This document shows positions 6,451 through 12,928 of a stretch of 13,374 nucleotides of DNA, piece after piece. A program made the translations under genes and the position numbers. Origin of the DNA: Yoonia sp. (GTDB lineage: Bacteria > Pseudomonadota > Alphaproteobacteria > Rhodobacterales > Rhodobacteraceae); contig JAPKCP010000054.1 of NCBI GenBank assembly GCA_028822885.1, positions 1-13,374 on the forward strand, in the 5' to 3' direction. Below the pieces are notes generated by a model that had not been told where the DNA came from, did not search any database, and saw nothing but the letters and a program-made list of their open reading frames with translations. How positions within the stretch are numbered: position 1 is the first letter of the stretch; every line of letters begins with the position of its first letter.

Positions 6451-7956
6451 TCACGAGGTTGCACCAATCATAAGCGCACCAATGTCTTGAGCGGTCGTAG
6501 TTGCCGTGTCCAAGGGCGCTGACAGCTTCCCCTCGTGCAACACGTGCAGCACGTCGCAAATCTCAAACAATTCTTCTAACTCTTCCGATATCACAAGGAT
6601 TGCGGTGCCTGTATCGCGCATGTCGAGAAGGCGTCGACGGATGGCTGTGGCCGCACCGATGTCCACACCCCATGTCGGCTGCGAAACAAGCATCACTTGT
6701 GGATTCAACATGATCTCGCGACCGATGATAAATTTTTGCAGATTTCCACCGGACATTGCACCCGCCTCAGCATCAGGGCCGGGGGTGCGTACGTCGAAAT
6801 CTGTGATGCACTTTTGGGTGAACTGACGCTCTTTATTGCGACTGATAAAACCATTGCGCAGCATACCTTGGCGGTGGGCGGTTAGAAGACTGTTGTCTGC
6901 CAATGACATTTCAGGAACAGCACCACGCCCCAGCCGTTCTTCTGGAACAAAACTGAAACCAAGTTCGCGGCGCGCAGCAGGGCCAGTTTTACCCACCGGC
7001 TTGCCCATGATTGTGATCATGTCAGCCTGCACACTTGGTATCTCACCCGAGATAACTGCAGCAAGTTCCTGTTGCCCGTTACCTGAAATTCCTGCGATCC
7101 CAACTATTTGACCGCTCCGCAATTCCATATTGATTGATTTCAAGGGCGTACCAAATCGAGTCTTTGTAGGATGGTCCAAACCATTAAGCGCCAGCCGGAT
7201 TTCGCCCGGCGCAACTGCCTTTGTCACAGCGAGCTTTGGCATCTCGCGTCCGATCATCAGTGTCGCTAAATCGCTTGCCGAATGGGTCCGTGGATCGACA
7301 CGCCCTGTCACTTCGCCACCACGCAGTACCGTGGCTTCATCGCAAAGTTCTCTGATTTCTTCTAGTTTGTGGGAAATGAATAGGATCGCCATGCCTTTAG
7401 CCTGCAAGTTGCGCAGCGTCTCAAATAACAAACGCACGCTTTGCGGCGGTAGCACAGATGTAGGTTCGTCGAGGATCAGCAGCTTGGGGTCCAATAGCAG
7501 ACAGCGGATTATTTCAACGCGTTGACGTTCGCCAACCGACAACCTGTGGACCATCGCATCGGGGTCCACAGTCAGGCCAAATCGGTTGCCCAATTCTGTA
7601 ATTCGTTTTGCTAACTCAACCTGCTTTCCAGGTACTAGAAGTGAAACGTTTTGAACAACACTCAGCGTTTCAAATAGCGAAAAATGCTGGAATACCATGC
7701 CAATACCCAGTGCCTGCGCATCTGAAGGCCGCGCCATTTGGACGGGCGCACCGTTCCATAGGATTGTACCTATGTCGGGTCGTTCGACACCGTAGATCAT
7801 TTTCATCAGGGTGGATTTACCAGCCCCGTTTTCGCCCAACACAGCGTGGATCGACCCAGAGCGTACCACCAGATCGATCGCATTGTTCGCTTGGACCGCG
7901 CCATACCGCTTGGACACCCCAACAAGGGTTAAAAGCGCAGGCGCGGCACCATTCAT
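6451..7956 (-). CDS. ABC transporter ATP-binding protein, double-domain
   Basis: Cytoplasmic ATPase with two fused nucleotide-binding domains, like YufO/NupO and RbsA, which power BMP-type nucleoside and ribose importers. In the 501-residue product, domain 1 has Walker A GENGAGKST (41-49), Q-loop Q90, signature LSVGE (139-143), Walker B LLILDE (159-164) and the switch histidine in ISHKLEE. Domain 2 is degenerate: Walker A is replaced by GIAGISGNGQQE, while the signature MSGGN is kept. The Walker B glutamate appears as glutamine in VSQPTWGVD. One intact and one degenerate site is the normal state in this family. The ATG at 7956 overlaps the BMP gene stop by 4 bp; an earlier start at 7992 would run inside that gene. 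Confidence 0.93.
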   Translation of the reverse strand: MNGAAPALLTLVGVSKRYGAVQANNAIDLVVRSGSIHAVLGENGAGKSTLMKMIYGVERPDIGTILWNGAPVQMARPSDAQALGIGMVFQHFSLFETLSVVQNVSLLVPGKQVELAKRITELGNRFGLTVDPDAMVHRLSVGERQRVEIIRCLLLDPKLLILDEPTSVLPPQSVRLLFETLRNLQAKGMAILFISHKLEEIRELCDEATVLRGGEVTGRVDPRTHSASDLATLMIGREMPKLAVTKAVAPGEIRLALNGLDHPTKTRFGTPLKSINMELRSGQIVGIAGISGNGQQELAAVISGEIPSVQADMITIMGKPVGKTGPAARRELGFSFVPEERLGRGAVPEMSLADNSLLTAHRQGMLRNGFISRNKERQFTQKCITDFDVRTPGPDAEAGAMSGGNLQKFIIGREIMLNPQVMLVSQPTWGVDIGAATAIRRRLLDMRDTGTAILVISEELEELFEICDVLHVLHEGKLSAPLDTATTTAQDIGALMIGATS

Positions 7957-9050
7957 GAAGGCAACGGCGTTGTGACGCCCGCTACATGCCAATCCATGCT
8001 CAGGATCTCCATGTCAGTCATCGCGACCGCATCGCCGTAGCGTTCAGCACCTGCCTGATCGATCAACGGACCTTGGAAGACCGTGAAGGACCCTGCAAGG
8101 ATCTCTGCCTGCTTTGCATCGATCAGCGCAACCATATCGGCAGGGATATCCGGGTTCCAATCGGCTGTATAAACAACATCATCTTCCATGCCGAGCCAGA
8201 AGTTTTCGCCTTCAAACGTGCCTGCCAAATGCCCTGCGACCAGACGCAGGAAATGCGGCCCCCAATCGGTGCCAACAACCCCCAGATATTTGGATGGCGC
8301 ATATGTCACCATAGATGAGTTGAGGTTGAAGGCGTAAACGCCCGCTTCTTCGGCCACGGCAATTACGGCTGGTGTGTCTTGTGCGTTTGAGAAGACAACA
8401 TCCACGCCTTGTGAAATGAGTGCCTTTGTCGCTTCTTGCTCTGATGCAGGATCGAACCACGAGTTCACCCAGACTACGCTCATTTCGATCTCGGGATCGA
8501 CAGACCTAGCACCCAGCATGAAGGCATTGATCGATGTGATTAGTTCGGGAATAGCGAACGCGCCAACACAACCAAGCTTCTTTGTTTTACTGACGGACGC
8601 AGCAGCCATGCCCATCAGATATGTGCCCTGCCAGTATTTCGCTGTGAACGGCGAAAAGTTAGGTTCAGTCAAAAAGCCCGAGGCATGGATAACAGACACA
8701 TCATCGTTGCGTTTGGCTATCTGGATGCCGCCGTTCTGGTATCCGAATGATCCAAGCAGTAGGACTTTGTTGCCCTCCGCGACAAGCCCGTTGGCGATCC
8801 GGTCTGCATCCGGTCCTTCGGCAATGTTCTCCAGCACGGTGACTTCGATCTGGTCGCCGTACGCTTCTTTCACAGTGTCCACACCTGCCATTAGGGTGTG
8901 GGACCACCCAACATCTGCTGCTGGTGATGGTAGTATGACACCCATTTTCAGAACGTCTTGGGCCATGGCCTGCATTGGCAGTGCAATGGCTGTAGTAGCG
9001 GCAAGTGATCCCTTAAGAAAGGTCCGGCGTTTCAGGTTTTGCGACATCAT
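7953..9050 (-). CDS. BMP-family substrate-binding lipoprotein-like protein, Tat-exported
   Basis: Periplasmic binding protein of the BMP/Med family (Bmp domain), which in characterised members binds nucleosides, purines or related compounds and delivers them to the importer encoded by the next three genes. The 365-residue precursor begins with a twin-arginine signal: KRRTFLK at 7-13, a hydrophobic stretch, and a likely cleavage after A30 (AMA|Q). There is no lipobox cysteine, so the mature protein should be soluble in the periplasm. The mature part starts with LKMGVILPSPAADVGWS and keeps the Bmp-type repeats LLLGSFGYQNG and DVVFSNAQDTPAV. Two ATG codons in a row (9050, 9047) sit behind AAGGGGG, the strongest ribosome binding site in the operon, fitting the larger amount of binding protein needed. 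The first ATG overlaps the amidohydrolase stop. The ligand is inferred to be purine-like. Confidence 0.92.
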   Translation of the reverse strand: MMSQNLKRRTFLKGSLAATTAIALPMQAMAQDVLKMGVILPSPAADVGWSHTLMAGVDTVKEAYGDQIEVTVLENIAEGPDADRIANGLVAEGNKVLLLGSFGYQNGGIQIAKRNDDVSVIHASGFLTEPNFSPFTAKYWQGTYLMGMAAASVSKTKKLGCVGAFAIPELITSINAFMLGARSVDPEIEMSVVWVNSWFDPASEQEATKALISQGVDVVFSNAQDTPAVIAVAEEAGVYAFNLNSSMVTYAPSKYLGVVGTDWGPHFLRLVAGHLAGTFEGENFWLGMEDDVVYTADWNPDIPADMVALIDAKQAEILAGSFTVFQGPLIDQAGAERYGDAVAMTDMEILSMDWHVAGVTTPLPS

Positions 9051-10438
9051 AGTCCCCCTTTGATGTTTGTTGGTAAAATTGTGTGAAGTGCGATTTCCGC
9101 GGCATGAAATAACGCTGCTTCGTCAAGATGTGGAAATGCGCCATTAGCCCAAACCACGCGTCCGTTGATTATTGTTAGATCGACAACCGTGCCTATGCCC
9201 ACTTTAGCAATCAGGCTGACCGGATCATGGCGGGTACCGACGTAATCAAGTTTGCGCGTATCGATTGCGAATAGGTCCGCGGCCATACCAGGGCGCAGCG
9301 CCCCAATGTCCTTGCGGCCCAAAAGAGAGGCCCCGCCTTCAGTTGCATAGGATAGAAATCGGCTAGGCGTCGGGACGGGGTCATGGCGGTCTGACGCGGA
9401 TAAGCACTGCAGCATATAAGCTGAATGAACACAGTGCATCAGATTGGAATTATCGTTTGAAGCTGCCCCATCGACACCAAGGCCGATACGCACGCCCAAC
9501 GCATCCATTGCGGGAATATCTGTGACTTCAGCGCCAACCAAATAGACTGGCTCTGGGCAATGCGACAAGCCAGTTCCAGCTGCGGCCATTTGCGCCAGTT
9601 CCTGCCGGGTCAGTTCCCACCCGTGGGCGTAGAACGTATCAGGTCCTGCAAAGCCGACCTCTTCACAGTAATCCACCGTGCGCTTGCCGTGGACTTGCGC
9701 AATGACAGGGCTTTCACCTTCGCCGACATGGCTGTGCAGAAACACGCCTTTGTCGCGGGCCAAACGGACCGATTCAACAAATGTTTCCTTATAGCAATTT
9801 ACTGGCTGACACGGGGCCACAACTACCTGACGCATCGAAAATGGTTCGGGGTCATGGTAGGCGTCGATCACGCGTTCGCAGTCGCCAATGAATTCGTCTG
9901 TTGTCTCAAGCATTTCGTCAGGGATTGTGCTGCCTTCGGATTTGGGCAGCGTATTCCCGCCACGACCCGCGTGAAAGCGCATGCCCATCAATTTGGCGGC
10001 TTCAAACTGGCGGTCAATGATCCGGGTGCCCGCATGACGGGGAAAGCAATATTGGTGGTCAAAGGCGGTTGTGCAGCCATGCTTGATCAATTCGGCCATC
10101 GCCACGACAGAACTGTGATAGAAACAGTCCTCAGTTAGGCGCGAAAAGATCGGATAGATCCGATCTAGCCATTCGATAACAGAAAAGCGGGTCCAATCTA
10201 ATTCGGCGCGGTTGCGGACGAAACACTGAAAAAAATGGTGATGCGTGTTGACCAAGCCAGGATAGATGAACATCCCAGTTGCGTCGATGATCGTGCATTC
10301 AGCTGGGGCCATAGGTGACAGGTTAGGGGCTATCGCCTTGATCGCGGTGCCTTCTATTAGCAGGTCGTGATGCCACAGAACGGGATCAGACGCAGAGGTC
10401 ACGATAGCCTCGCATGATTTCAGCAGGGTTGCTGTCAT
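9047..10438 (-). CDS. Amidohydrolase, 8-oxoguanine/guanine-deaminase-like
   Basis: Metal-dependent deaminase of the amidohydrolase superfamily, TRZ/ATZ branch (cog0402), closest by eye to 8-oxoguanine deaminases and isoxanthopterin deaminases. In 463 residues it shows the full catalytic set: NTHHH with metal ligands H66 and H68, H237 and the catalytic Glu E240 in HSHVGEGE, H272 in YAHGWE, and D323 in LGVDGAASND. The usual small beta-sandwich strands lie at both ends (residues about 1-58 and from about 400). It should hydrolyse an amino group from a fused-ring purine- or pterin-like substrate in the cytoplasm. Pocket segments that are HLAET and HCPSSN-like in typical family members read HVGEG and HCPEPV here, so the substrate may not be 8-oxoguanine. 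The start overlaps the GST stop by ATGA. Confidence 0.85.
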   Translation of the reverse strand: MTATLLKSCEAIVTSASDPVLWHHDLLIEGTAIKAIAPNLSPMAPAECTIIDATGMFIYPGLVNTHHHFFQCFVRNRAELDWTRFSVIEWLDRIYPIFSRLTEDCFYHSSVVAMAELIKHGCTTAFDHQYCFPRHAGTRIIDRQFEAAKLMGMRFHAGRGGNTLPKSEGSTIPDEMLETTDEFIGDCERVIDAYHDPEPFSMRQVVVAPCQPVNCYKETFVESVRLARDKGVFLHSHVGEGESPVIAQVHGKRTVDYCEEVGFAGPDTFYAHGWELTRQELAQMAAAGTGLSHCPEPVYLVGAEVTDIPAMDALGVRIGLGVDGAASNDNSNLMHCVHSAYMLQCLSASDRHDPVPTPSRFLSYATEGGASLLGRKDIGALRPGMAADLFAIDTRKLDYVGTRHDPVSLIAKVGIGTVVDLTIINGRVVWANGAFPHLDEAALFHAAEIALHTILPTNIKGGL

Positions 10439-11064
10439 ACAGAAACCTCCGCAGGGGATGCGAGCTCATGTAGCCGGTGGATGCCAGGCATTTCGATGAA
10501 GCCTGGCAGTGCACGGATGTCACGCATCCACAAACGGATTGCCGGATAAGGATCAAGGCTGACGCCACCGTCGGCGGCCAGTGCTGTATTTGGGAAACAC
10601 GCGATGTCGCCAATCGTCGGCGTGGCTCCTGACAGGAAACCCATGCCGTCAATGCGTTGTTCTGACAGCCGTTCTTCAAGTTGGCGTAGCTGGATTATGC
10701 CATCCCTGCGGAGCTGATCAATGTCCACATCAAAGGACAGAATGTCATGTAGGCGGGCCAAACCAAGCGTTGCATTTAACTGGACCGCGACATGCAACCA
10801 ATGTGCATCGTCTTCACCCAACCAGTCAGGCCCGTTTAGCTCTGCCAGATGTCGCAGCATATCGGTGCTTTCAGCCATAACTGTATGTCCGTCGACAAGA
10901 ACCGGCAGGGTTCCTTTCGGGTTCAGTGCCAGCATTTCGGCGGATTTATGTTCCTGCTCTGGATGGAAGTTGACAGCTTTCAGCGTCAATGGAGCCTTCA
11001 ACAAGGCGGCCATCAGGCGTACTTTGTAGCAGCTGGCGCTGAGGACGTAGTCATAAAGGATCAT
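10435..11064 (-). CDS. Glutathione S-transferase-like protein (NdmE-like position)
   Basis: Cytosolic GST-fold protein of 209 residues, zeta/maleylacetoacetate-isomerase-like in its N-terminal half. The thioredoxin-like domain (about 1-80) has SASCYKVRL at 9-17 in the place of the catalytic Ser/Cys. It also has NPKGTLPVL with the cis-proline P54 and the glutathione-binding pair E65-S66. The all-helical C-terminal domain follows, with the ATPTIGDIACFPN helix. The glutathione site looks intact, so it could be an enzyme. Its position, directly behind a Rieske-less oxygenase subunit, matches NdmE of Pseudomonas putida CBB5, a GST-like protein needed for the N7-demethylase complex, where the role is mainly structural. 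I use the ATG at 11064, an ATGA overlap. An earlier start at 11112 only adds residues shadowing the oxygenase gene. Confidence 0.87.
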   Translation of the reverse strand: MILYDYVLSASCYKVRLMAALLKAPLTLKAVNFHPEQEHKSAEMLALNPKGTLPVLVDGHTVMAESTDMLRHLAELNGPDWLGEDDAHWLHVAVQLNATLGLARLHDILSFDVDIDQLRRDGIIQLRQLEERLSEQRIDGMGFLSGATPTIGDIACFPNTALAADGGVSLDPYPAIRLWMRDIRALPGFIEMPGIHRLHELASPAEVSV

Positions 11065-11897
11065 GCCGCCACCACCTGTGCGCCGTAAGTGTAGCCAATC
11101 TTTTTCAGCCATCGGCGGTAGGCGACGGACGTCATGTCCGCCTGTGTTGGCGCTTCCATGCCAGGATCAAGAGGCAACTTGGCGGGAATCTGGCTTTCGA
11201 GGATCGACCGATCTTGCATAAAGATCATTTGCTGAAAGCTGACCAATTCAGCCATCGGTGTTGTATCATCATAAAGTGCCATCCACGGCCAGACTTCGCA
11301 CCATTCTTCGGTCAAGGGTTGCACAAACAGGGTAATGACGTCCCATGCGCCGGGGCGTGGAGGGCAGGTTTTGTACAAAACTGAAACCGTAGGAGCAGCG
11401 ACTCGGTACATGTAGTCTGTAGTGATCCCGCCATCAGCAGATTGGGCGGCTTGTGGCTGGTAGAACTTAACCTTTGTTGCCCAAACTTCGTCGACCTCTT
11501 CACGGATTTTTACGTCATAGCGTTCAACTTCTGTATGTGGTTCGGCGCCTAGGATATCGGTATGCACGAACGGAAAATGAGCTATATCGAGGAAATTTTC
11601 AACTGCTCGCAAAGGAGAACATTTCAATTTAATCGACCCGCAATCAACCAACCTGCGTCCCGGCTCTTCGGCCTCAGGGATCGTAAATAGATCACGGTTG
11701 GGTTGTCCAGGACTGGTCCATAGATGACCATAGCGCTCTATAACAGGAAGGTTTGTGCCTGCCGCATTGAGAACCCAAAAAGTACCATGCTGACCGCCAA
11801 GTGTGATCTTCTGTCCCAAAAGCAACGTCTCACGGGGTGTATTGATCCCCGAACACATCGCTACGGGATACCAGTGGTTGTCAATTTTGGGGCTCAT
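11061..11897 (-). CDS. Rieske-less mononuclear-iron oxygenase subunit (NdmC-like)
   Basis: Catalytic half of a Rieske-type oxygenase. In 278 residues it keeps the non-heme iron site. The motif E100-NFL-D104-IA-H107-FPFV-H112 supplies the bridging Asp and two histidine ligands, and QDRSILESQ with D229 supplies the third ligand. The beginning still resembles the start of a complete oxygenase alpha subunit (NHWYPVAM, then the strands LLLGQKITL and IERYGHLW). However, the CPH...C..H cluster-binding loops are absent and the domain is shortened to about 70 residues. It therefore cannot hold its own [2Fe-2S] cluster and must receive electrons from another protein, presumably the Rieske protein encoded immediately upstream (ATGA overlap). 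NdmC, of the caffeine-pathway N7-demethylase, has the same kind of cluster loss. Likely reaction: hydroxylation or N-demethylation of a purine-like ring; substrate unproven. Confidence 0.85.
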   Translation of the reverse strand: MSPKIDNHWYPVAMCSGINTPRETLLLGQKITLGGQHGTFWVLNAAGTNLPVIERYGHLWTSPGQPNRDLFTIPEAEEPGRRLVDCGSIKLKCSPLRAVENFLDIAHFPFVHTDILGAEPHTEVERYDVKIREEVDEVWATKVKFYQPQAAQSADGGITTDYMYRVAAPTVSVLYKTCPPRPGAWDVITLFVQPLTEEWCEVWPWMALYDDTTPMAELVSFQQMIFMQDRSILESQIPAKLPLDPGMEAPTQADMTSVAYRRWLKKIGYTYGAQVVAA

Positions 11898-12481
11898 GCA
11901 GGGACCATCTCGATCTGCTTGCGCTTGGCTTCAATCAAACGGGATGCTTCCTTTGGATTCTGTTTGGTCAGAACATGAACCATACAGTCGGTGGGGTGCG
12001 TTGATTGCAGGACAAAAAAGTTGCCCGCGACCTCAATAATAGTTTTGTCTGGTTCACCAAAAAAGGCGGCAACATCCTGAAGCGATGCGTGAATAGACAA
12101 GGAGCGGACAGGAATTGCGTTTGGCAGCGAAGGCGGCTCAGAATGCGTATTATTCGGCGCCACCCAGATCAGACCGCCTGCTTCTCTGCATGCGTATGTT
12201 GTCGCGCAAATACTTTTGGGTGGAACAAGACGAGGATGCGCCGGAATATAGTTGCAGCCACCATCGCTCCCGTACTGCCAGCCATGATAAATACACGACA
12301 GGGTTTCACCACGAACAAAACCTTGAGACAGGCGCATGCCACGATGTGGGCAACGATCACCCCAAGCATGCACTTCACCTGATGCTGCCCGCCAGATAGC
12401 GAGATCGACGCAATCAATACAGGCTGGCATCGCCATCCTATGTCTCAGATCACCACTTAGTCCAATCGCAACCCAGTCCAC
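11894..12481 (-). CDS. Stand-alone Rieske [2Fe-2S] protein for split oxygenase
   Basis: First gene of the operon, 195 residues. The N-terminal Rieske domain (about 1-108) has the complete cluster motif C44-P-H46 and C63-IY-H66 with 16 residues between, in the oxygenase-type context CPHRGMRLS and CIYHGWQY, followed by the usual GLIWV strand. Residues about 115-195 form a second segment (IIEVAGNFFVLQS, CMVHVLTKQ) that faintly resembles beta strands of an oxygenase catalytic domain but has no iron-ligand motif. It is thus too long for a simple ferredoxin and too short for an alpha subunit. It should carry electrons to the cluster-less subunit encoded next. Start is a GTG with GGAG six bases upstream; no better in-frame ATG precedes the domain. 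Confidence 0.85.
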   Translation of the reverse strand: MDWVAIGLSGDLRHRMAMPACIDCVDLAIWRAASGEVHAWGDRCPHRGMRLSQGFVRGETLSCIYHGWQYGSDGGCNYIPAHPRLVPPKSICATTYACREAGGLIWVAPNNTHSEPPSLPNAIPVRSLSIHASLQDVAAFFGEPDKTIIEVAGNFFVLQSTHPTDCMVHVLTKQNPKEASRLIEAKRKQIEMVPA

Positions 12482-12607
12482 AGAACACTCCAGAGTTATT
12501 TACAGGTGAGAGGTTACGCACAGAGGCATCTGTCGTTCAATGATCTGGACGTGTGAAGATGAAATTAGATTAGGATAATGTAGCACTTGGACCAAAATGG
12601 CTAAAAG
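12482..12607 (-). promoter_or_regulatory. Leader region of the oxygenase operon
   Basis: 126 bp between the acylphosphatase-like gene and the Rieske gene, AT-rich near its upstream end. On the minus strand a weak promoter-like pair, TTGGTC and TAATCT spaced by 17 bp, overlaps a 9-bp palindrome TTGGACCAA (12587-12595). A 5-bp stem (ACAGA / TCTGT, 12520-12533) lies downstream. The operon could start here or read through from the small gene upstream; the sequence does not decide. The ribosome binding site for the Rieske gene is GGAG, at 12488-12491. Confidence 0.3.
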
Positions 12608-12868
12608 TTAGGCGACTTTAGAAGATGAATACGCGATCCGTTCAACCAAGACGGTCGCTGGACCCAAGCTACACCCCAATGCAAGCGCTTCCAACATCTC
12701 TTCTGGCCCTGTAGCTAAGACTTCGAGACAATTATGATGTCGCAGTGTTCTTACCTCGCGAAGGCCAAGTTTTTTGGCGTGGCTCAATATCCAGCTTGAA
12801 AAGTCTAGCGAAACGATGTTTCCAAACACATGAATAGTTGCGGAATATTCTGAATTATTTGAAATCAT
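12608..12868 (-). CDS. Acylphosphatase-fold protein, active site degenerate
   Basis: An 86-residue protein whose whole length fits the acylphosphatase fold. It has IHVFGNIVSLDFSSWI in place of the phosphate-binding loop and first helix, then HAKKLGL, EVRTLRHHNCLEVLATGPEEMLEAL and GPATVLVERI. Acylphosphatases hydrolyse acyl phosphates with an Arg in the G-x-V-x-G-V-x-F-R loop and an Asn after the first beta turn. Here the Arg position is Ser (S24), the loop glycines are lost and the Asn position is Thr (T41), so catalysis is unlikely. It may be a binding or accessory domain. ATG 12868 is chosen because AAAGGGTG lies 5 bases upstream; a GTG at 12874 is too close to that site. It is 126 bp upstream of the Rieske gene on the same strand. 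Its function is unknown. Confidence 0.65.
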   Translation of the reverse strand: MISNNSEYSATIHVFGNIVSLDFSSWILSHAKKLGLREVRTLRHHNCLEVLATGPEEMLEALALGCSLGPATVLVERIAYSSSKVA

Positions 12869-12895
12869 GGACACCCTTTAACAACTTCTACTTGA

Positions 12896-12928
12896 GCGAC
12901 CTACATAGGTTGCAGGCTCGGGTTTATA
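12896..12928 (-). promoter_or_regulatory. Possible promoter with operator-like palindrome
   Basis: On the minus strand, TATAAA (12928-12923) can serve as a -10 element for the acylphosphatase-like gene; no good -35 is seen. Nine bases downstream lies an interrupted palindrome, arms GCGACCTA and TAGGTTGC around CA (12896-12913), with seven of eight pairs matching. It would cover the first transcribed bases, the usual place for a repressor site. Confidence 0.3.

Larger units (their letters stand above)
4515..12481 (-). other. Eight-gene oxygenase/deaminase/ABC-uptake operon
   Basis: Eight minus-strand genes run from the Rieske protein (start 12481) to the second permease (stop 4515). Junctions at 11894-11897, 11061-11064, 10435-10438, 9047-9050, 7953-7956 and 5384-5387 are all 4-bp ATGA overlaps. 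The ATPase-permease junction (6451/6448) has a 2-bp gap. Such packing implies one transcript and translational coupling. The content joins uptake (BMP protein, ATPase, two permeases) to intracellular conversion (amidohydrolase, GST-like protein, split Rieske oxygenase). Confidence 0.85.

Noticed and set aside
6449..6559. Longer start of the first permease
   Set aside because: The added arginine-rich residues are a shadow of the ATPase coding frame; the ATG at 6448 follows the ATPase stop by 2 bp.
8374..9063. 229-codon plus-strand open frame opposite the BMP gene
   Set aside because: It is the antisense shadow of a clearly coding BMP-family gene; the translation has no recognisable domain.
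11061..12481. Frameshift or nonsense mutation splitting one normal Rieske oxygenase gene
   Set aside because: The second frame has its own alpha-subunit-like beginning (NHWYPVAM) and its own ATG in an ATGA overlap. The first protein continues about 85 residues past the Rieske domain. Joining the frames would duplicate the N-terminal region and not restore a normal protein.
11061..12481. Ordinary alpha/beta aromatic-ring dioxygenase
   Set aside because: Neither protein resembles the small beta subunit; both carry parts of an alpha subunit.
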